Positions 50,067-59,099 of a stretch of 64,000 bases of DNA are shown here, piece after piece (position 1 is the first letter of the stretch; the number at the start of each line of letters is the position of its first letter). Position numbers and translations under genes: made by a program. Origin of the DNA: Paraburkholderia phenazinium (GTDB taxonomy: Bacteria; Pseudomonadota; Gammaproteobacteria; Burkholderiales; Burkholderiaceae). Under the pieces are notes generated by a model. It saw nothing but the letters and a program-made list of their open reading frames with translations. It had not been told where the DNA came from and did not search any database. The stretch lies in the NCBI RefSeq assembly GCF_900141745.1, contig NZ_FSRM01000002.1:3772530-3836529 (forward strand), in the 5' to 3' direction.

Positions 50067-51851
50067 ATGATACGTACCGCTCTCCCTTCGATGTCGATAG
50101 ACCGACGCTTCGGCATCCAGATGGCTGTCGTCTTCGTTCCGGTGCTGGCGTTGTCCTGCTGGCTGCTCGCCTATGAGTGGTCCACCTACGCGGCGGCCGA
50201 CGAGGCGCTGCACAGCTTCCAGTCGTACCGCCTCGCCCTGCTCGCCATGGAGAAGGTCTCCGCAGAGCGGGGACCGAGCAATGGGGTGCTAGGCGAGGAT
50301 CTGCCGATTCCAGCGGCACGCATGGCCGCGCTACAGAAGGCACGCCGCGCCAGCGACATTCAGGTCACCTTGCTGGCCGATTCGCTGCGCCGCAAACATT
50401 GCTTGCGCTGCGCCGCCGAGCTCACCATCGTGAGCGACCTGCAGACCGACCTGGCCGCCGCGCGATCGAACGTCGACCGGCTTGCCCGCCTCGCCCGGCC
50501 GCAGCGCGACGACCACGCGTTGCAAGGCGCCGTCAACAGCATGATCGCGATCATCCCCGAGTTCATGCCCATCGTGACGATCAATACGGCAACGGCGATC
50601 AAGGGCGACCCGAATGCACTCAACTGCATGCTCGTCGGGCGCCTGACCGCGGATCTGCGCGAGCAGGCCGGACAACTGGGCTCGCACTTCACGAGTGCCC
50701 TCACCCTGCGCAGACCTCTTACCGGGGACGAACAACTCGGCATCGAACGCACGCGGGGACGCATCGAGCAATTGCGGGCGCTGCTCGACGCCCGAACACC
50801 CAGTCTGGCTGCCGCAGATCCGCAAGGGCTCGCCCGCATGACCGACCAGTACTTCGGCAACGGTCTGGGCTACGTCGCCAGTGTGCGCGCGCTCGCCGCC
50901 CGGCCGGGCGGCGCGGGCATTTCCACCGCTCAGTTTGCGCAGCAGTACGTCCCCACCATGCAGGCGATTACCGGCTTTCGCGACAATGTGATCGCGCTGG
51001 CCCACGACGAACTGAGCCACAACCGCAGCGATGCATTGCTGGTACTCATCGGCACCGGTTTCGCCGAGGTTCTGCTGCTCGCGTTGCTGATTACGATTGC
51101 CGTGGGTTTCAGGCGTCACGTCATCGGCCCGTTCGTCAAGGCGACCCGCATCATTGATGCGTTGGCGCGCGACGATCTGACCGCGGACATCCCGCGGGTG
51201 TCCGGCCGCCGGGAAATCCGCGGCATGTTCGATGCCATGCGCGTTCTCAAGAAAAGCAGCGCCGAACGTATCCGCCTCGAGCAGGAACGCATGTATCTGA
51301 TTGCGGAGCTGGCCAACCTCGCACAAACCGATCCGTTGACACATCTCCTCAACCGCCGTGCTTTCGAAAACCATGCTCGCGCATTGTTCGAGGAAGTCAG
51401 GAGTTCCAGGCAGCAGGTCGCACTCGTCATGTTCGACGTCGATCATTTCAAGCGAATCAACGACACGTATGGCCATACCGTCGGAGATGACGCGTTGCGG
51501 ATAATCGCTAGCCTCTGCCGCGAGCATTGGCAGGACTCCGATATTGTCGCGCGCATCGGCGGCGAGGAATTCGCCGTGCTGGTGCGCGTCGACAATGCCG
51601 CGCATGTACTCGATCTCGCACAACGTCTGCGCAAGCGGATCGCAGAGACGCGGGTGCCCACTGGGACAGATACCAGCTGCTCGATTACCGCCAGCTTCGG
51701 CATTGCCGTTTCTGCGGACCCGGACGAATCAGGTGTGACGGCACTGCTCAAGCGCGCGGACCAGATGCTGTATGCGGCGAAGCTGTCGGGCCGCAACTGC
51801 GTGATGATCGACACCGGCGACGCCATGGACGAAGCGCCCAGCGCGTCCTAA
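50067..51851 (+). CDS. Membrane diguanylate cyclase with large periplasmic sensor and HAMP
   Basis: A 594-residue protein. Membrane helices at about 18-37 and 325-347 enclose a 290-residue all-helical periplasmic domain with 'AERGPSNG', the pattern of nitrate/4HB-type sensors. HAMP follows, then GGDEF with GGEEF at 498-502 in 'IVARIGGEEFAVL' and 'DVDHFKRINDTYGH'. It should make cyclic di-GMP. The RxxD product-inhibition site is absent (QDSD). The stop codon overlaps the stop of the convergent gene. A FliA-like promoter lies upstream. Confidence 0.94.
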   Translation: MIRTALPSMSIDRRFGIQMAVVFVPVLALSCWLLAYEWSTYAAADEALHSFQSYRLALLAMEKVSAERGPSNGVLGEDLPIPAARMAALQKARRASDIQVTLLADSLRRKHCLRCAAELTIVSDLQTDLAAARSNVDRLARLARPQRDDHALQGAVNSMIAIIPEFMPIVTINTATAIKGDPNALNCMLVGRLTADLREQAGQLGSHFTSALTLRRPLTGDEQLGIERTRGRIEQLRALLDARTPSLAAADPQGLARMTDQYFGNGLGYVASVRALAARPGGAGISTAQFAQQYVPTMQAITGFRDNVIALAHDELSHNRSDALLVLIGTGFAEVLLLALLITIAVGFRRHVIGPFVKATRIIDALARDDLTADIPRVSGRREIRGMFDAMRVLKKSSAERIRLEQERMYLIAELANLAQTDPLTHLLNRRAFENHARALFEEVRSSRQQVALVMFDVDHFKRINDTYGHTVGDDALRIIASLCREHWQDSDIVARIGGEEFAVLVRVDNAAHVLDLAQRLRKRIAETRVPTGTDTSCSITASFGIAVSADPDESGVTALLKRADQMLYAAKLSGRNCVMIDTGDAMDEAPSAS

Positions 51852-53653
51852 ACCACCTTCCCGGACTGCGCGTAGGCGACGAATTGCACTTCGGGCATCG
51901 GTCTGCCGAACAGATAACCCTGCGCCCTGTGGCACTCCAGCGAGGCAAGCACATCGGCCTGCTGCTGAGTTTCCACGCCTTCAGCGACGACATCCAGCCC
52001 AAGCGACTCCGCCATCGAAATCATCGCTTTGACTAACGCGAGATTCTTGCCGCGAGCGTCGATGTCGCGCACAAACGAGCGGTCGATTTTGAGCGTGCTG
52101 ATCGGGAAGTGTCCGAGATAACTGATGGCCGAGTAGCCGGTGCCGAAATCGTCGATCGCGATCGCCACGCCCATTTCGTTCAGCTCGTCGAGCGTGCGAC
52201 CTACGTTCTGATCGTTTTCCAGCAACAGGCTTTCGGTGATTTCCAGCGTCAGCCACTGCGGCGCACAGCCGCTCGCCGCCAGCGCCGCCTGCACACTGCG
52301 AGCAAGGTCGTTCATGACGAACTGCCGCCCCGAGACGTTGACGGAGATGCGCATCGGCACGGCACGTCCGGCGTTCCAGCGGACCACGGCTTCACAGGCC
52401 GCGGCGAGCACCCAGTCGCCGATCTCGACAATCGTGCCGTTATCTTCCGCTACCTTGATAAAGATGTCCGGGGTCAACAGGCCTCGCCCGGGATGATTCC
52501 AGCGCAGCAGCGCTTCCGCGCCGACGAGGCCCGCGTCGCCCAGACCGACGATAGGCTGGTACAGCAGCACCAGCTCGCCCGCGTGGGCCGCGCCGTGCAG
52601 CGCCATGCCCAGCTCCATACGCTCGACGGCCGCTCGCGTCGTGGCAGGATCGTGAAAACAGAACTGGTTGCCGCCAATCCGCTTGGCGGCATACATGGCG
52701 GAATCGGCGTAGCGAAGCAGCGTCGCGGCATCGCTGCCGTCACGCGGATAGCGGCTGATGCCGATGCTGCCCGTCATGAAGACCTCGTTGCCGTCGATCA
52801 CCACCGGCTCCGCCAGGGCCATCAAGATCCGGCTCGCGATGATGGCCAGATCCAGATCGTCATCGTGCACCGGCGCAAGGATCGCGAACTCGTCGCCGCC
52901 CAGCCGCACGACCGCGTCGTCGCCGCGCTTGCCTTGCAGGAGACGCATCGACACCGCGCGCAGCAACTGGTCGCCACATGCGTGTCCGAGTACGTCGTTG
53001 ACCTCCTTGAAGCTGTCGAGGTCCAGCACCAGCAGACCGATCTGACGTCTGCCGGCGTCGGCGTACGCCAGTGCCGCCGGCAGACGATCTTTCAACCAGG
53101 CGCGATTAGGCAGATCCGTCAGCGGATCGAAGAATGCCAGTTGCCGGACCTTTTCCCGGTAGTGGACGATATCGGTGATATCGCGTCCCACTGCCAGCAC
53201 GGTTTCCGGCTGTCCTCGCTCTCCGGGTTCGGGGACGAACCTGACTGCCACCCATCTGACATCACCGTTGGGCCCGTCATACTGGAACTCCGCTTCGCGG
53301 GCAGACGCGGCCCGAAGCGTCACGCGAATGCAATCTTCGTAGTCGAGTTGTCCGGCCGGCGTGCCGACCTCCGCTGCCGGCGCCAGGCGAAAGCCACCGC
53401 CACCAGGAATCTGCTGCATCGCTGGGTTCGCGTAGACGACCTCACGCCGCCGGTTGTAGCGGGCGATGAAATCGGGCGAGTGTTCGATCAGCGTTCTGAA
53501 GAGTTGTTCGTGCTCATGCCCGGTCCGCCAGCGCGCGCCTGAAGGTCTGCGCGGCCGTCCGAGCCACTTCTGCACACGGGCGTCGCAGCGAGTCCTGAAG
53601 TCGGCAAGCTGGACGAGAAGCGCGCCCATCCGTGAGCCTGCGTTCGTCGCCAT
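51848..53653 (-). CDS. PAS-GGDEF-EAL c-di-GMP protein
   Basis: A 601-residue cytoplasmic protein. PAS domain at about 48-165 ('LFRTLIEHSPDFIARYNRRREVVYANPAMQQI'), GGDEF at 252-256 with an RGDD inhibitory site at 243-246, and EAL in 'LVGAEALLRWNHP' with 'DDFGTGYSAISYLGHFP' and 'VVAEGVETQQQ'. Both catalytic motifs are intact. It is convergent with the membrane cyclase gene, the two stops overlapping by three bases. A TYAGG-like element lies 142 bases upstream of the start. Confidence 0.95.
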   Translation of the reverse strand: MATNAGSRMGALLVQLADFRTRCDARVQKWLGRPRRPSGARWRTGHEHEQLFRTLIEHSPDFIARYNRRREVVYANPAMQQIPGGGGFRLAPAAEVGTPAGQLDYEDCIRVTLRAASAREAEFQYDGPNGDVRWVAVRFVPEPGERGQPETVLAVGRDITDIVHYREKVRQLAFFDPLTDLPNRAWLKDRLPAALAYADAGRRQIGLLVLDLDSFKEVNDVLGHACGDQLLRAVSMRLLQGKRGDDAVVRLGGDEFAILAPVHDDDLDLAIIASRILMALAEPVVIDGNEVFMTGSIGISRYPRDGSDAATLLRYADSAMYAAKRIGGNQFCFHDPATTRAAVERMELGMALHGAAHAGELVLLYQPIVGLGDAGLVGAEALLRWNHPGRGLLTPDIFIKVAEDNGTIVEIGDWVLAAACEAVVRWNAGRAVPMRISVNVSGRQFVMNDLARSVQAALAASGCAPQWLTLEITESLLLENDQNVGRTLDELNEMGVAIAIDDFGTGYSAISYLGHFPISTLKIDRSFVRDIDARGKNLALVKAMISMAESLGLDVVAEGVETQQQADVLASLECHRAQGYLFGRPMPEVQFVAYAQSGKVV

Positions 53654-53794
53654 GGTGTGTGTGGTCCCTTAAGGGCACGGGCGTGCTGCCCGTGCAGCGT
53701 GTGTGGCCTGCCATGACTATGTATACGGTGGAACGCGGGCGCGCCTGAATAGGTAGGGGAGACGATCTGACGTCAAGTTTTGCTGATTATTATG

Positions 53795-53809
53795 TCAGGC
53801 AATCCTTAG
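53795..53809. promoter_or_regulatory. Candidate regulator site, TYAGG-N5-CYTAR family
   Basis: TCAGGCAATCCTTAG lies in the 301-base gap between the PAS-GGDEF-EAL gene (start 53653) and the end of the GH42 gene. It is the closest relative of the site at 13570-13584. The rest of the gap holds the GH42 terminator and nothing else that I can support. Confidence 0.3.
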
Positions 53810-53917
53810 CAAACCTGGACAGGAAATAATGCTCAGGTGGTGGGCAAAAAATCGCGTGTCGAAACGCCTGGGATCCATGCGCTGGTGTCGTCAGGGACCA
53901 CCGGCAGACATGAACGT

Positions 53918-53944
53918 GGGCGTGGGTGTGCTCCGCCCACGCCC
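53918..53944 (-). terminator. Hairpin terminator of the galactoside operon
   Basis: GGGCGTGGG at 53918-53926 pairs with CCCACGCCC at 53936-53944 around a nine-base loop. It begins 11 bases after the stop of the GH42 gene on the minus strand and should end the operon. Confidence 0.6.
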
Positions 53945-53954
53945 ATCGGAGGCC

Positions 53955-55937
53955 TTACTTAAGAAGCAGGACTTCTACACCCATCGGCTCCAGAACAAGT
54001 GGCTGGGACACAGGCTGATCCGTCAACGCGCTTCGAACAACCGGCACGGCAAGCTCGACCTGCGCCGCCTCCTTCGACAGGTTGAGCACGAACAACAGCC
54101 GCCGACCGTCGCCCGAGCGAATCGACAACTCCACCCCCGAGGGCAGATCGTCGACAGCGTTAAGTCCCAGTTCCGCCACAATATCGCCGATCAGGATCCG
54201 GTACCCGTCGTCGTCGGGAATGCAGCCGACGTAATACGCCACGCCTTGCCCGAAGTGATTTCGTGTAATGGCCGCGCGCTGCGCGAAGAACTCCGTCGTA
54301 TAGGTTGCGATCGTCTCGGCGGTGGTCGGCGAGAGTATGTCGCACCACTGCGAACAGGATGCTTGCGATTTGCCGCGCAACAGGATGCCTTGCTGATCGT
54401 TTCCTACCGGGTCGTACTCATCGACGATGGTGCCGGCAATCTCGCTCAATCCCCCGGGCAGGCGCGCCGCGAGGCATACATTGTTCATGTTCTTCACGCC
54501 GCTACGCGTGGTGAGCAGCACGGTTCCACCCTGCGCGACGTATTCGCGCAACTTCTCCACCACGGCGTCATTTTCAAGGAACAGAAATGGCGCGACGACC
54601 AGACGATACGGGCTGATCGCAGCAGTCCAGTTGATGACATCCGTGCCGATTCCCAACCGCACGAAGGCCTGGTGAATCTGCTTGAAATTGTCCAGATAAT
54701 CGAATCCGTCCGCCTGCGGCTGGATCTTCAACGCATTCAGTTGCTCGTGCGAAAACAGCATGGCGACATCGTTGACGACGTTCGTACCTTCCAGCAACGG
54801 CGCGACATGCCGGACTTCCTCGCTGAAGCGGACGAACTCTTCAAACCGCCGCCCCGGCTCGCCGTGGTGGTCATGCAATCCATGCCAGAACTGTTCGGCG
54901 CCGACGCGCGCGGTGCGCCAGCGAAACTGGACCACGGCGTCCGCGCCGCGCGAAACGCTTTGCCAGGCGTGCGCGCGGATCATGCCGGGATACGGTGTGC
55001 GCGACATCGGATGCCAGCAGCCTGGCGTCCCGCTCAACTGCTCCATCACCCAGAAGTTCTTCTGCTTGATGCCGCGCGTGAGGTCGTGTGTCAGCGCGCC
55101 GTGATAGACGCGCGATTTGCTGTCATTGGCGAGGTCGGTGCTCGGATAGTAGTCCACCGACGCGAAATCCATGCTGTCGAACAGATCGTAGTAGTCGTTG
55201 ATGACCGGATAACCCCACAGATTGTGCGTAACGAACTGCCCGCCGCAGTGGGCGCGAATCACGCCCGCTTGGAAGCAGTTGAAGTCGGCAACGGAATCCG
55301 AGCAGAAGCGTCGATAGTCGAGCAGGTACGACGGGTTCAGGTACGGCGAGCCGCCCAGAGGTGTCGTAATCTGCGACCACTCGCTATATTCGCCGCTCCA
55401 GACCACCGTTCCCCACTCACGGTTAAGCGTGTCGAGATCGCCGTATTTGCGCTGCACCCAGAGCCGGAAGTCGCTGTTCGCCGCGTCGCTGTGACTGTCG
55501 TTGCCGATCATCTCGTTGTCGGTCTGCCAGCCAATCACGTGCGGGTTCTTGCCGTAGTGCCGTGCCAGCTTTTCGACGATGATCTCGGTGTACCGGCGCA
55601 GCGACGGGCTGTTGTAGCAGCGATGCAGGCGCACGCCCGGGTAGATGGGCTGCAGTTGGCTGTTCAACGGCAAGATGTCGGGGCACTTTGCGACGAGCCA
55701 GTTTGGCGGCGTTGCCGTCGGCGTACCAATCACCACTTCAATCCCGTGACGCGCCAGCGTCCCGATTGCTTCATCGAGCCAGCCGAAGTTGAACTGGCCT
55801 TCCTGCGGTTCGAGACGCGACCATGCGAATTCCGCGAGCCGCACCAACGTGATCCCCGCGGCTTGCATACGCTGAGCATCGTCCTCCCAAACGCCCGAAT
55901 CCCAATGCTCGGGGTAATAGTCGACACCGACCTTCAT
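53955..55937 (-). CDS. GH42 family beta-galactosidase
   Basis: A 660-residue glycoside hydrolase that would split beta-galactosides in the cytoplasm. 'KVGVDYYPEHWD' starts the barrel; the acid/base Glu142 is in 'GWQTDNEMIG' and the nucleophile Glu299 in 'NFWVMEQLSG'. Cys107 and later Cys residues could be part of the zinc cluster seen in some GH42 enzymes. The ATG at 55937 has AGGAA six bases upstream. Last gene of the leftward operon, 65 bases after the permease gene, so it acts on the imported sugar. Confidence 0.95.
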   Translation of the reverse strand: MKVGVDYYPEHWDSGVWEDDAQRMQAAGITLVRLAEFAWSRLEPQEGQFNFGWLDEAIGTLARHGIEVVIGTPTATPPNWLVAKCPDILPLNSQLQPIYPGVRLHRCYNSPSLRRYTEIIVEKLARHYGKNPHVIGWQTDNEMIGNDSHSDAANSDFRLWVQRKYGDLDTLNREWGTVVWSGEYSEWSQITTPLGGSPYLNPSYLLDYRRFCSDSVADFNCFQAGVIRAHCGGQFVTHNLWGYPVINDYYDLFDSMDFASVDYYPSTDLANDSKSRVYHGALTHDLTRGIKQKNFWVMEQLSGTPGCWHPMSRTPYPGMIRAHAWQSVSRGADAVVQFRWRTARVGAEQFWHGLHDHHGEPGRRFEEFVRFSEEVRHVAPLLEGTNVVNDVAMLFSHEQLNALKIQPQADGFDYLDNFKQIHQAFVRLGIGTDVINWTAAISPYRLVVAPFLFLENDAVVEKLREYVAQGGTVLLTTRSGVKNMNNVCLAARLPGGLSEIAGTIVDEYDPVGNDQQGILLRGKSQASCSQWCDILSPTTAETIATYTTEFFAQRAAITRNHFGQGVAYYVGCIPDDDGYRILIGDIVAELGLNAVDDLPSGVELSIRSGDGRRLLFVLNLSKEAAQVELAVPVVRSALTDQPVSQPLVLEPMGVEVLLLK

Positions 55938-56002
55938 AAAATTTTCCTGAATGTAGAGAATGGACACCGGGTGTCGCAGCCCCGGCACGAAACCGGCAAG
56001 AC

Positions 56003-56854
56003 TCAGCCCTTCGTTGCGCCGAATGTCAGGCCTGCTACAAAATGTCTTTGCATTGCGAAGAAGATCAGCACCGAGGGCAATGCGGCCAGTAGTGAACCTG
56101 CAGAGACCAGGTTCCATGCGGTGGTCCACTGCCCCTGCAAGGCGGCAACACCGACCGTCAACGGTGCCGCGTGATCGCCCTCGGTAAGACAGAGCGCCCA
56201 GAAATAGTCATTCCAGACAAAGGTAAACACGAGCACGGCAAGCGCGGCCAGCGCGGGACGAATCAGCGGCAGCACGATGCGGTAGAACAGCTGCCATTCG
56301 TTCGCCCCCTCCACGCGCGCAGCCTCCACGAGCTCGTAGGGCAATTCCTTGATGAAGTTGCGCAGGAAGAGCGTACAGAAACCGGTCTGGAACGAGAGAT
56401 GGAACAGGATCAGGCCGCCAACCGAATTGAACAGACCGAGCTTCAAGGTCAGATCGCGAACTGGAATCATCAACACCTGGATCGGTACGAAGTTGCCGGC
56501 CACGAAGGTGGCAAGCACAGCCGCATTGCCCTTGAACGGATAGGTCGCCAGCGCGAAACCCGCCATGGCGGACAGCACGATCGCGCCGATGACCGACGGG
56601 AACGTGATGAGACAGCTGTTCCACGCATAGTGCAGCATCGGCGAGTCGACCAGTACCGTTCGATAGTTCGTCAGTGCTGCGAATTGATGCGGCCAGCCCC
56701 AATAATTGCCTTGCATCAGTTCGTCCGAAGAGCGAATGGACGTGACCAGTACGGCGAGCAGAGGCAACAGCCACACAGCCAGAGCAACGGGCAGCGAAAA
56801 CCTGTAAAACGCGCGACTGGCGGGCTTCCAGTGAGAAATCGGCAAGGGATACAT
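56003..56854 (-). CDS. Sugar ABC transporter permease, MalG-like
   Basis: A 283-residue permease with six membrane segments. The EAA loop is 'LVEAARVEGANEWQLFYRIVLPLIRPALAAL'. The N-terminal 'SHWKPASRAFYRFSLPVALAVWLLPLLAVLVTSIR' and 'GFALATYPFKG' fit the MalG/CUT1 family. It lies 14 bases after the partner permease gene. Together with that permease it forms the channel of the galactoside importer. Confidence 0.93.
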   Translation of the reverse strand: MYPLPISHWKPASRAFYRFSLPVALAVWLLPLLAVLVTSIRSSDELMQGNYWGWPHQFAALTNYRTVLVDSPMLHYAWNSCLITFPSVIGAIVLSAMAGFALATYPFKGNAAVLATFVAGNFVPIQVLMIPVRDLTLKLGLFNSVGGLILFHLSFQTGFCTLFLRNFIKELPYELVEAARVEGANEWQLFYRIVLPLIRPALAALAVLVFTFVWNDYFWALCLTEGDHAAPLTVGVAALQGQWTTAWNLVSAGSLLAALPSVLIFFAMQRHFVAGLTFGATKG

Positions 56855-56868
56855 AGACGCTCCGTGAA

Positions 56869-57744
56869 TCAGTGATCCGAACGCAACAGGCGGCGCAATT
56901 GATAGGCGATGAAAACCAGCATGATCAGGAACAGCACGACTGCGATCGCCGCCGAATAGCCGTAGCGGAAATACTTGATGGCCTGGTCGTACATGAAATA
57001 CGCGAGCACAGTTGAGCTATCGAACGGTCCGCCACCCGTCATCACGGAGATCAGGTCGAAGCTGCGCAACGCGCCGATGACGGTCAGCGTGACCGCCATG
57101 AAGGTAGCGGGCCGCAATTGCGGCAGCACCACGTGCCAGAGCAGGCTCAGGCCGCGGGCGCCCTCGAGGCGCCCTGCTTCGATCACTTCCGGGTTGATGC
57201 CCGTGAGGCCAGTGAGGAAGAGAATCATGCAAAAGGGAATCTGCACCCACAGCGCCGCGACGATGATGCCGAACGTCGCCATATGTTCGTTGCCCAGCAC
57301 CGGAATGCCGTGCCCCACGATCAGCTTCAGCAAACCGAAGGCAGGATCGTAGAACCAGCTGAACACCAGCCCCACCACCACGCCGGGGATCACAAAGGGC
57401 GCGAAAAACAGCGACTTTGCAAGCCGGATACCACGCACCGTCTGATTCAGATACAGCGCGAAGGCGAGCCCGGCCGGCGGTGCGAGCAACGTCAGCACCA
57501 GCCACAGCACGTTATTTTTGAGTGCGGTGTAGAAGGTATCCGAGTGAAACAGCTCGAGGTAGTTGGCGAATCCGGCGAACGTGGCTGGGCTCACCCCGTC
57601 CCAGTTATAAAAGCTCAGCATGATGCTGCGCAGGATCGGATAGATGACGTACGCCGTGAACATCAGGCACGCTGGTGTCAGAAACAACAGCGCAGCACGG
57701 CGACGTCGCCGCGCGAGCGGCGACGCAACGTTGGATACAGACAT
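56869..57744 (-). CDS. Sugar ABC transporter permease, MalF-like
   Basis: A 291-residue permease of the CUT1 type. Six membrane segments; the EAA loop is 'VIEAGRLEGARGLSLLWHVVLPQLRPATFMAV'. I start at the ATG at 57744 (MSVSNVAS), giving a basic 'ARRRRRA' stretch before the first helix; a frame 13 residues longer exists. The gene is 93 bases after the binding-protein gene. Confidence 0.93.
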   Translation of the reverse strand: MSVSNVASPLARRRRRAALLFLTPACLMFTAYVIYPILRSIMLSFYNWDGVSPATFAGFANYLELFHSDTFYTALKNNVLWLVLTLLAPPAGLAFALYLNQTVRGIRLAKSLFFAPFVIPGVVVGLVFSWFYDPAFGLLKLIVGHGIPVLGNEHMATFGIIVAALWVQIPFCMILFLTGLTGINPEVIEAGRLEGARGLSLLWHVVLPQLRPATFMAVTLTVIGALRSFDLISVMTGGGPFDSSTVLAYFMYDQAIKYFRYGYSAAIAVVLFLIMLVFIAYQLRRLLRSDH

Positions 57745-57837
57745 GATTCGGCTCGCTAAAGCGCGCTCAGGCGCGCATTGCATTCGTTGAAAGCGTTTCG
57801 CCGCAGCGCAGGTTCAGGCCGCCTGCGCTGCGCAAAC

Positions 57838-59070
57838 TCATTGCTTGTAGATGCGCTGACGCGTTTCCTCGAGATGTGCGAGCACCTGATCGAGCGTCGA
57901 CGGATCGCTGACGAAGCGCTGCATGCCCTTCATCCCCTCGTCGGCCATTTCCTTGGTCATGTCCCGATCGTAGAACTGCGCAATGCCGCCCTTGGTGTTG
58001 GACAGAATGGCAAAGCCCGTCTTCGTGAACGGATCGTCGGCAACGCTCGCCTGGTTATTCGCCGGCAGCGACCCGAACGCCTTGGCCCAGCGGGTGTCCA
58101 TGGCGGGTGTCGACATAAAGGCAAGGAAGCGGCGCGCATCGACCTTGTTCTTCGCCTTGGACGGAATGTTCAGGCAATCTGCCGAACCGTCTTCCGCCAC
58201 CGTGATCCTGGGATCCATCACGGGGAACTGGAAGTAGCCGACCTTGGGTTTGATGGCATCGGGCAACCCGCCGGCAATGAAGCTGCCCATCAGCATCATC
58301 GCAGCCTGGCCCTGTATCAGCAGTGGCTGGGACGAGTCGAGCGTGTAGGAGAGCGGATTGTCGACGAAGTACTTGTTGTCGATCAGCATCTTCCACGTTT
58401 CATAGACTTTCTTGACGCGCGCATCGGTGTAGGGAATCTTGCCGTCCATTAGCTGCATGTGGAACGCGTAGCCGTTCAGACGCAGATCGATGTAATCGAA
58501 CCACGCGGCGAGCGGCCATGCATCGCGGCCGCCCACTACGATCGGCGCAATCCCCGCTGCCTTGAGCTTCTTGCAGTCGTCGAGGAATTCGTCCCACGTC
58601 TTGGGCTCGCCTTTGATGCCCACCTTGTCGAACAGATCCTTGCGGTAGAACACGCCCCACGAGAAGTAGTCGGTCGGCAACGCGTACTGCTTGCCTTCGT
58701 ACGACGAAGGTTCTTTCAGCGAGGCCAGAGTCGTGTTCCAGCCATTCTTCTGCCAGTCGCCCGACATGTCGTCCAGCAAGCCACGTTTGGCGTAGTAACG
58801 CATCCGTTCACCCTCATGCCACTTGACGATATCGGGTGCCTCCGAAATCAGCCAGCCGGGAAGCTGGACCTTGTAGGCCTCCTCCTCGATATACGCGGCC
58901 TTCACGGTGACGTCGGGATTGGCCTTCTGGAACTCGGCAATCGCCGTGTCCCAGAAGGCGCGTTGATTCGCGCCCTTGAACGCAATATTGACCGTCAGTG
59001 TGCCCGCGTGGACCTGTGCGGCAAAAACCAGCGCCGCGCCGAGTAGCGACAGGCGGAAGCCATGTTTCAT
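57838..59070 (-). CDS. Sugar ABC transporter substrate-binding protein (family 1)
   Basis: A 410-residue periplasmic binding protein. Signal peptide 'KHGFRLSLLGAALVFAAQVHA', cleaved before GTLTV. The mature part has the family 1 (CUT1) pattern: 'FQKANPDVTVKAAYIEEEAYKVQLPGWL', 'YALPTDYFSWGVFYRKDLFDKVGI' and 'GQAAMMLMGSFIAGGLPD'. No lipobox Cys. AGGAGA is five bases before the ATG at 59070. It captures the sugar for the adjacent permeases; the GH42 gene in the operon suggests a beta-galactoside. Confidence 0.94.
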   Translation of the reverse strand: MKHGFRLSLLGAALVFAAQVHAGTLTVNIAFKGANQRAFWDTAIAEFQKANPDVTVKAAYIEEEAYKVQLPGWLISEAPDIVKWHEGERMRYYAKRGLLDDMSGDWQKNGWNTTLASLKEPSSYEGKQYALPTDYFSWGVFYRKDLFDKVGIKGEPKTWDEFLDDCKKLKAAGIAPIVVGGRDAWPLAAWFDYIDLRLNGYAFHMQLMDGKIPYTDARVKKVYETWKMLIDNKYFVDNPLSYTLDSSQPLLIQGQAAMMLMGSFIAGGLPDAIKPKVGYFQFPVMDPRITVAEDGSADCLNIPSKAKNKVDARRFLAFMSTPAMDTRWAKAFGSLPANNQASVADDPFTKTGFAILSNTKGGIAQFYDRDMTKEMADEGMKGMQRFVSDPSTLDQVLAHLEETRQRIYKQ

Positions 59071-59099
59071 TTTCGTCTCCTGGGTATTTGTTATGCAGC

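Noticed and set aside
50331..51623. A 430-codon open frame on the minus strand
   Set aside because: Shadow of the membrane diguanylate cyclase gene.
53829..56174. A 781-codon open frame on the plus strand
   Set aside because: It lies antisense to the GH42 gene, is Arg/His/Val-rich with no recognisable domain, and is explained by the codon bias of the real gene.
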